Assembly (NCBI GenBank): GCA_943913325.1 | Contig: CALTXP010000091.1 | Location: forward strand, 1-5,927 | Reading direction: 5' to 3' | DNA: 5,927 nt | Origin: an uncultured Anaerococcus sp. | Lineage (GTDB): Bacteria; Bacillota; Clostridia; Tissierellales; Peptoniphilaceae | In this document: in pieces, positions 1 to 4,050 of the stretch | Position numbering within the stretch: position 1 is the stretch's first letter | Layout of the letters: every line of letters begins with the position of its first letter | Program-made: the position numbers and the translations under genes | The notes under the pieces: generated by a model | Seen by the model: the letters and a program-made list of their open reading frames with translations, nothing else | Database searches by the model: none | Told to the model about the DNA's origin: nothing

Positions 1-304
1 AACTTTTTTCATCTGTACTTTATAAAAACTTGTAATATTACTAAATTTTATATATAAGACTATTCAATTAGGAATTGACTTTATTTAAAATCAATTACGG
101 AGCTAGCAAAAATACGATCAAATTATTTTAGATTTACGATACTTTTTATAAGTACATATAATTATTTTATAGTTGATTTATATATAATATTAAAAGATAT
201 AAAGGTCGTAAAATAAGTAAATTCCTGCATATTAAGAAAATAAATAAGTAAGTATCAGTTTAATTATAAAATTTTAAGAATTCTAAATAAATTTATATAA
301 AGTC
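1..304. other. AT-rich gene-free region
   Basis: This stretch is very AT-rich with frequent stops, and I could not support a protein gene, tRNA, rRNA, CRISPR array or known riboswitch in it. It holds a few short AT-rich dyads, such as GTAATATTAC at 32-41 and TCAATT-AGG-AATTGA at 64-78, of a size expected by chance in such DNA. It may contain the 3' untranslated end of a gene lying before the window or a leader for the gene at 445, but nothing seen shows either. Confidence 0.5.
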
Positions 305-308
305 ATAA

Positions 309-337
309 TTGAAGTTAGTCTTATCATATTTTATACT
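309..337 (+). promoter_or_regulatory. Candidate distal sigma-A promoter for the flavoprotein gene
   Basis: A -35-like TTGAAG (309-314) and a -10-like TATACT (332-337) are separated by exactly 17 bases, a good match to the housekeeping promoter pattern. Transcription would begin near 344 and give a leader of about 100 bases before the ATG at 445. The Fur-type operator at 417-431 would then lie well downstream of the start, so repression from it would have to work as a roadblock. The proximal -10 at 403-408 is an alternative. In DNA this AT-rich, promoter-like matches are common. Confidence 0.4.
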
Positions 338-353
338 AATATTGACAATATTA
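337..353. repeat. Short inverted repeat TAATATT-GAC-AATATTA
   Basis: A perfect 7-3-7 dyad whose arms are TAATATT and AATATTA around GAC. It contains a TTGACA hexamer at 342-347 that has no acceptable -10 at 16-18 bases. All arm bases are A or T, so chance is a realistic explanation. It could be an operator overlapping the start site (near 344) of the distal promoter. Confidence 0.25.
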
Positions 354-364
354 AAGTTTTATTA

Positions 365-383
365 CATCTATATTATATAGATG
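365..383. repeat. Inverted repeat CATCTATA-TTA-TATAGATG
   Basis: A perfect 8-3-8 dyad in the regulatory region of the flavoprotein gene. It ends where the -35 of the proximal promoter (-10 at 403-408) would fall, so a protein bound here could block or replace -35 recognition. It is not followed by a T-run, so it does not look like a terminator. I do not recognise it as the site of a named regulator. It could also form a small hairpin in a leader transcribed from the distal promoter. Confidence 0.4.
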
Positions 384-402
384 AAGATAAATAGATTAGT
401 AG

Positions 403-408
403 TATAAT
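403..408 (+). promoter_or_regulatory. Proximal -10 box of the flavoprotein gene
   Basis: A perfect TATAAT lies 36 bases before the ATG at 445. The matching -35 region, around 380-386 (GATGAA or ATGAAG depending on spacing), is weak, which would fit a promoter needing help or having low basal strength. Transcription would begin at about 414-416, immediately before the Fur-type operator at 417-431. That is the geometry expected for simple repression, so I favour this as the iron-regulated promoter. Confidence 0.5.
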
Positions 409-416
409 AGGCTTAA

Positions 417-431
417 TGATAATTATTATCA
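417..431. promoter_or_regulatory. Fur-type operator (7-1-7 Fur box)
   Basis: TGATAAT-T-ATTATCA is a perfect 7-1-7 inverted repeat. It is identical to the minimal Fur box described for Bacillus subtilis (TGATAATnATTATCA), in which Fe-loaded Fur represses iron-acquisition genes. It differs symmetrically from the PerR box (TTATAATnATTATAA) and the Zur box (TCGTAATnATTACGA), so Fur is the best assignment. It lies just downstream of the TATAAT at 403-408 and ends two bases before the ribosome-binding site of the next gene, so bound repressor would cover the transcription start. No fur gene is in the window, so the regulator is inferred. Confidence 0.72.
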
Positions 432-444
432 ATAAGGAGATGTA

Positions 445-1176
445 ATGGATAAATATCAAGTTAAGATCTTAGATATAAAAGAAGAATACAAAAATGTTTT
501 TACTTACACGTTAGAAAAGCCAAATGATTTAAGCTGGGATGAGGGGAGTAGCTTTCATTTAGCCTTGCCTGGGTATGATAAAGATGAGGAAATTAATAAA
601 AAATTGGTCCATCACTTAAGCATCAATACTTTAGATGATGAAAATAGCATTAGTTTTACTACGAAAATTCCGATAAGAAAATCACCATTTAAAAAGACTT
701 TATCTAAATTAACGGTTGGTGATAATGTAACTATTTTTAAGTTGAGATCCCATATGGGACTTAGACGAGAAGATAGACCAATTGTTCTATTATCTCAAGG
801 TTTAGCGATGTCTACTATTAGACCTTTAATTAAAAAATTTGAAAAAGATAGTGCTGGTATTCCTGAGCTTGTAAGCATAAATGTAAATAATAATGATACA
901 CATTTATATGAAAGTGATTTTGAGGATGTAGATGGTTCTTTATTTATAAGATATTGGCTTAATAGTAGAAATGAATATCTATCAAAAATAAAAGAAATTG
1001 CACAGATTAAGGATAATGCTTATTTTTATGTCGTTGGAAGTGAGAGTTTTGTGTTTGATAGTATTTACACTTTAAGAGAAGCAGATATTGCTGATGATAG
1101 TATTATAATAGATAAGGGTGAAGAGAAAAGAAAAATAGTCTTCGATGCACTAGAAAATTATAAGATTATTATATAA
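445..1176 (+). CDS. Fur-box-controlled ferredoxin-NADP-reductase-like flavoprotein
   Basis: The 243-residue product resembles the ferredoxin/flavodoxin-NADP(+) reductase superfamily: an N-terminal FAD-binding beta-barrel (about 1-105) followed by a nucleotide-binding Rossmann-like half (about 110-235). Visible landmarks are SPFKKTLSKLTVGDNV (80-95), typical of the barrel end, PIVLLSQGLAMSTIRPLI (112-129), where NAD(P)-binding GGxGxTP would fall, and YFYVVGSESF (193-202), matching the YxCGP region. These cofactor motifs are altered: the FAD RxYS motif reads HHLS (56-59), the glycine motif reads SQGLAMST, and the CGP cysteine is absent. No iron-sulfur cysteines, signal peptide or membrane segment are seen, so it is probably a cytosolic flavin-dependent electron carrier. 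AAGGAG (434-439) lies 5 bases before the ATG. The Fur box upstream suggests a role in iron handling, such as ferric or flavin reduction. The substrate is unknown, and the family call is by resemblance only. Confidence 0.65.
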   Translation: MDKYQVKILDIKEEYKNVFTYTLEKPNDLSWDEGSSFHLALPGYDKDEEINKKLVHHLSINTLDDENSISFTTKIPIRKSPFKKTLSKLTVGDNVTIFKLRSHMGLRREDRPIVLLSQGLAMSTIRPLIKKFEKDSAGIPELVSINVNNNDTHLYESDFEDVDGSLFIRYWLNSRNEYLSKIKEIAQIKDNAYFYVVGSESFVFDSIYTLREADIADDSIIIDKGEEKRKIVFDALENYKIII

Positions 1177-1181
1177 AAACT

Positions 1182-1202
1182 GTGGCTTAAGCCACTTTTT
1201 TT
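1182..1202 (+). terminator. Intrinsic terminator after the flavoprotein gene
   Basis: A G+C-rich stem GTGGC / GCCAC with a TTAA loop (1182-1195, a perfect 14-base palindrome) is followed by seven T residues (1196-1202). It begins five bases after the TAA stop and ends 21 bases before the hemW ATG, so it should separate the flavoprotein unit from hemW. Read on the other strand, the stem is followed by an interrupted T-run, so bidirectional action is possible but weaker. The stem is only 5 bp, so some readthrough into hemW is plausible. Confidence 0.8.
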
Positions 1203-1223
1203 ATAGGAAATTTTGGAGTAGGA

Positions 1224-2348
1224 ATGGAAAAAGTAGGTTGTTATATTCATATTCCCTTTTGTAATAAGAAATGCTATTATTGCGACTTTTGTGCTTATAT
1301 GAATGTAGAAAATAGGATAGATAATTATATAAATAATTTACTTAGAGAAATAGAGCTTTATCAAGAAAAATTATGTGTAGAAATAGATTCTATTTACATA
1401 GGAGGAGGTACCCCTTCTTATATAGATGGTAAATATATAGAGAGTATTGTAAGTAGCTTACATAAATTTAATTTAGATAAGCTAAAAGAATTTACAATAG
1501 AATGTAATCCGAATTCTATTGATAAAAATAAGCTATTGTTATATAAAGATTTAGGGATAAATAGAATATCTCTAGGAGTTCAATCATTCGATAATAAAGT
1601 TTTAAAATCTATAGGTAGAGATCATACAGCAGATATTGCCTTTAAGGATATAGAACTTATAAGAAATGCGGGATTTGATAATTTAAGTTTTGATTTAATG
1701 CTAAACTTACCAAATCAAGATTATGAATCAATTAAGAATGATCTAAAAATGGTGAAAAGAATTGGTCCAGAACATATATCTTGGTATTCCCTAATTGTAG
1801 AAGAAGGTTCTAGATTTTATACTCTGAATAAAAAAGGTAGATTGAATTTAATGGATGATGATACAGAAGTTGATATTTTTGATGAACTTATAGAAGGTCT
1901 TGATAAAATTGGCCTTAAGCGTTATGAAGTTTCTAATTTTGCCAAGAGTGGATTTGAATCCTATCACAACAAAAAGTACTGGGAAGCTAATGGTTATATT
2001 GCATTTGGTATGAGTGCTGCAGGATATCTTGGAAATTTTAGATATAATAATAGCAAAAATTTTATTCGTTATAATAATATGATTAACGAAAATAAATTAC
2101 CTATAGATAATATTGAAGTAATTGGAAATAAAGAAAAAGAAATAGAATATATAATTTTTAAATTAAGAGAGACTTCGGGTATCAATCTTAAGGATTTTAA
2201 GGATAAGTTTGGTGTAAGCTTTATGGATAAGTATGAAAATGAGATTAATCAATTTATAGATCAGGATTATTTTATAATAGATGAGTCATTTAGATTTAGT
2301 AAAAAAGGTATGAATTTGTCTAATCAATTTTTATCTCTAATCATTTAG
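1224..2348 (+). CDS. hemW: Radical-SAM heme chaperone HemW
   Basis: HemW (older name HemN-like, YggW) is a radical-SAM-fold protein that binds heme and helps deliver it to target enzymes; many copies were mis-annotated as oxygen-independent coproporphyrinogen III oxidase. The 374-residue length is normal. The N-terminal HIPFC segment carries the [4Fe-4S]/SAM cysteines C13, C17 and C20 (CxxxCxxC). GGGTP (60-64), LGVQSF (117-122), YEVSNFA (234-240) and the HNxxYW motif (248-253) are all family hallmarks, and a HemN C-terminal-like domain follows (about 300-374). There is an extra cysteine at C23, one place beyond the fourth cysteine of true HemN (CxxxCxxCxC), which argues against HemN. Where many HemW proteins have GAHSY, this one reads SAAGY (264-268). 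GGAG (1215-1218) lies five bases before the ATG. A terminator precedes the gene and I see no clear promoter of its own. The hrcA promoter starts ten bases after its stop, the usual Firmicute neighbour. Confidence 0.93.
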   Translation: MEKVGCYIHIPFCNKKCYYCDFCAYMNVENRIDNYINNLLREIELYQEKLCVEIDSIYIGGGTPSYIDGKYIESIVSSLHKFNLDKLKEFTIECNPNSIDKNKLLLYKDLGINRISLGVQSFDNKVLKSIGRDHTADIAFKDIELIRNAGFDNLSFDLMLNLPNQDYESIKNDLKMVKRIGPEHISWYSLIVEEGSRFYTLNKKGRLNLMDDDTEVDIFDELIEGLDKIGLKRYEVSNFAKSGFESYHNKKYWEANGYIAFGMSAAGYLGNFRYNNSKNFIRYNNMINENKLPIDNIEVIGNKEKEIEYIIFKLRETSGINLKDFKDKFGVSFMDKYENEINQFIDQDYFIIDESFRFSKKGMNLSNQFLSLII

Positions 2349-2357
2349 ATAATATTC

Positions 2358-2385
2358 TTGACAGTGTAGTATTAGAAAGTATACT
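2358..2385 (+). promoter_or_regulatory. Sigma-A promoter of the hrcA-grpE-dnaK operon
   Basis: A perfect -35 TTGACA (2358-2363) is followed after 16 bases by TATACT (2380-2385). An overlapping TATAAT at 2385-2390 would give a 21-base spacer and is therefore less likely as the -10. Transcription should start near 2391-2393, inside the left arm of the CIRCE operator. This fits a housekeeping promoter turned down by HrcA and released on heat shock. No terminator separates it from hemW, so hemW readthrough may add to expression. Confidence 0.88.
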
Positions 2386-2389
2386 ATAA

Positions 2390-2416
2390 TTAGCAGTCGA
2401 TACCAAAGAGTGCTAA
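2390..2416. promoter_or_regulatory. CIRCE operator (HrcA binding site)
   Basis: The left arm TTAGCAGTC (2390-2398) and right arm GAGTGCTAA (2408-2416) flank a nine-base spacer, matching the CIRCE consensus TTAGCACTC-N9-GAGTGCTAA at 17 of 18 arm positions. The only departure is G for C at the seventh base of the left arm. It covers the expected transcription start of the promoter at 2358-2385, so HrcA bound here would block initiation. The right arm overlaps the first two bases of the hrcA ribosome-binding site, so the element is also in the 5' end of the mRNA. Confidence 0.95.
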
Positions 2417-2421
2417 AGGAG
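2415..2421 (+). promoter_or_regulatory. Ribosome-binding site that sets the hrcA start
   Basis: AAAGGAG lies six bases before the TTG at 2428 and is the only good Shine-Dalgarno sequence here. The earlier in-frame GTG at 2410 lies inside the CIRCE right arm, upstream of this site, so it cannot be the start served by it. Confidence 0.85.
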
Positions 2422-2427
2422 AAAATT

Positions 2428-3441
2428 TTGAATGATAGGAAACTTAAAATACTATTCTCTATCATTAACTCTTACATTTTAGATGGTGAGCCAATAGGTT
2501 CTAAAAGCCTTGCTGATGAATACAATTTAAACATTTCTCCAGCTACTATTAGAAATGAGATGAGTGCACTTGAGAAGATGGGTCTTATAGAGAAGGCTCA
2601 TTCATCAAGTGGTAGACTTCCTTCTGATAAGGGTTATAGAATGTTTGTTGATTATATCTTAGAAAATGAACTTGAAGATATAAAAAATGTAAAGCAAAAT
2701 AATGCTTTTGTAAACTTACTTGATAAAAGATATCATAATACAACAGATATTGTCGAGACTGCAACTAAGGTACTTGCTGATATAACTGAACTAACAGCAG
2801 TATCTCTAACTTTTAAAAACGAAATTAAAACGATAGTAAATATGGAGCTTATAAGATTATCTGATAGTCAAATTTTACTTTTGACAGTCTTTGATAATGG
2901 GCTTATTGTAAATGAGAGTATTTATCTAGATTATAGTATAAGCCCTGATGAGCTTTTGTTTATAAATAACGTTCTTAAAGAAACTATGGTAGGAACTGAT
3001 ATCAACGAGGTTTATGATAAGCTGATATTACTTAAAAAGGATTTGCTAAGTGAATATAGTTTTTTACTAGATATCATTAGGACAAGGCTTAAAAGTCAAT
3101 CTTTTGGAAAGTTAAGTAGAGAATTACAAATCGAGGGCTTAGGTAACATTTTTAATTTTAAGGAATATGATGATTTAGCCAAAGCTCGTGATTTTATAAA
3201 AATGTTTGACAGTAAAGAAAAGGTCGATAGCTTTTTAAAAAATGATTTAGATAATAACCTTGATATTAGTATAGGATATGAAAATAAACTTGATGAACTT
3301 AAAGAAAGTACGGTTATAACCTCATATTTTAAGATAAATGAGGACGTTGTAGGCCAAATTGGTATAGTAGGACTTACACGTATTAACTATATAGATGTCA
3401 TATCAGATATTATGATGATATCGGGACTATTAAATAAATAA
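2428..3441 (+). CDS. hrcA: Heat-inducible transcription repressor HrcA
   Basis: HrcA binds CIRCE as a dimer and represses chaperone operons; in the studied bacteria its activity depends on the GroE chaperonin. From the TTG at 2428 the protein has 337 residues, a normal length. The open frame reaches an upstream GTG at 2410 (343 residues), but that codon is within CIRCE and ahead of the ribosome-binding site, while homologues begin close to the LNDRKLKIL segment. The N-terminal winged helix-turn-helix (about 1-75) contains SPATIRNEM (37-45) and SSGRLPSDKGYR (60-71), the most conserved part of the family. The rest is the GAF-like regulatory and dimerisation domain, with EGLGNIFNFKEY (236-247), IGYEN (282-286) and GQIGIVGLTRINY (309-321); many relatives read GPTRMxY in the last. 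It is first in the operon and presumably autoregulated. There are 14 bases before grpE. Confidence 0.96.
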   Translation: MNDRKLKILFSIINSYILDGEPIGSKSLADEYNLNISPATIRNEMSALEKMGLIEKAHSSSGRLPSDKGYRMFVDYILENELEDIKNVKQNNAFVNLLDKRYHNTTDIVETATKVLADITELTAVSLTFKNEIKTIVNMELIRLSDSQILLLTVFDNGLIVNESIYLDYSISPDELLFINNVLKETMVGTDINEVYDKLILLKKDLLSEYSFLLDIIRTRLKSQSFGKLSRELQIEGLGNIFNFKEYDDLAKARDFIKMFDSKEKVDSFLKNDLDNNLDISIGYENKLDELKESTVITSYFKINEDVVGQIGIVGLTRINYIDVISDIMMISGLLNK

Positions 3442-3455
3442 GAGAGGGCGCAATC

Positions 3456-4037
3456 GTGGATAAAGAAAATAAGAATGATGAAAAGCTGATTGATGATGAA
3501 GATATTATAGATGAGAATTTAGAGGATGATGAATTTGTCGATGGTGAAATAGTTGATGACGAAGACCAAGTCATTGATGAAAACTACGATTCTTCTGATC
3601 TAAATGATGATACTATTGAAGAAGACTTCAATGAATTTAAAGATAAATATCAAAGATTATTAGCAGATTTTACTAATTACAAACAAAGAGAAGAGGCTTC
3701 AAAAGCTGATTTTAAAAAATATGCTGTATCTAATCTAGTTGAGAAACTCTTACCAGTTCTAGATAACTTTGATAGAGCATTAAAAGATCAAGATCCAGAT
3801 GATGGACTTGTAAAAGGAATTGTAATGACTCGTGATGAGATGATAAGGGTTTTAGAAAATGAAGGACTTGAAATTATCGAATCTGATGGATGCTTATTTG
3901 ATCCAAACATTCATCAGGCTGTTTTAGCAGAAGATTCTGATGAAGTTGAAAGTGATCATATTATAGAAACATTTCAAAAAGGATATAAATTAAATAATAA
4001 AGTTGTAAGACCAGCTATGGTTAAGGTAGCAAAATAG
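3456..4037 (+). CDS. grpE: Nucleotide exchange factor GrpE
   Basis: GrpE is the cytosolic co-chaperone that releases ADP from DnaK and so drives its substrate cycle; it acts as a dimer and in several bacteria as a thermosensor. The 193 residues comprise a strongly acidic, probably disordered N-terminus (30 of residues 1-60 are Asp or Glu), a long coiled-coil helix (about 55-110, with DFTNYKQR at 71-78 and LLPVLDNFDRAL at 98-109), and a C-terminal beta domain. The C-terminal family signature is present: FDPNIHQAV (148-156) followed by GYKLNNKVVRPAMVKV (176-191). The start is GTG, preceded by GAGAGG (3442-3447) at a suitable distance, and the protein begins MDKE. It lies 14 bases after hrcA and 13 before dnaK, so the three are almost certainly co-transcribed from the CIRCE promoter. 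Confidence 0.96.
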   Translation: MDKENKNDEKLIDDEDIIDENLEDDEFVDGEIVDDEDQVIDENYDSSDLNDDTIEEDFNEFKDKYQRLLADFTNYKQREEASKADFKKYAVSNLVEKLLPVLDNFDRALKDQDPDDGLVKGIVMTRDEMIRVLENEGLEIIESDGCLFDPNIHQAVLAEDSDEVESDHIIETFQKGYKLNNKVVRPAMVKVAK

Positions 4038-4050
4038 GAGGCTTATTAAT

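Noticed and set aside
32..78. Short palindromes GTAATATTAC and TCAATT-AGG-AATTGA
   Set aside because: They are small, AT-rich, have no promoter or T-run beside them, and are expected by chance in such DNA.
342..376. TTGACA at 342-347 as a -35 box
   Set aside because: No reasonable -10 lies 16-18 bases downstream; the nearest TATATT (369-374) would need a 21-base spacer.
417..431. PerR or Zur operator
   Set aside because: The dyad matches the Fur half-site TGATAAT exactly and differs symmetrically from the PerR (TTATAAT) and Zur (TCGTAAT) half-sites.
1085..1175. A hemW promoter inside the end of the flavoprotein gene
   Set aside because: TATAAT at 1104-1109 and several TA-rich hexamers near 1159-1177 occur, but none has a TTGACA-like partner at 16-18 bases.
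1224..2348. Oxygen-independent coproporphyrinogen III oxidase HemN, or heme-degrading ChuW/HutW
   Set aside because: The HemN CxxxCxxCxC pattern is absent, length and HNxxYW motif fit HemW, and the location before hrcA is the standard HemW site.
2410..2427. GTG 2410 as the hrcA start
   Set aside because: It is inside the CIRCE right arm and ahead of the only ribosome-binding site; TTG 2428 fits spacing and family N-terminus.
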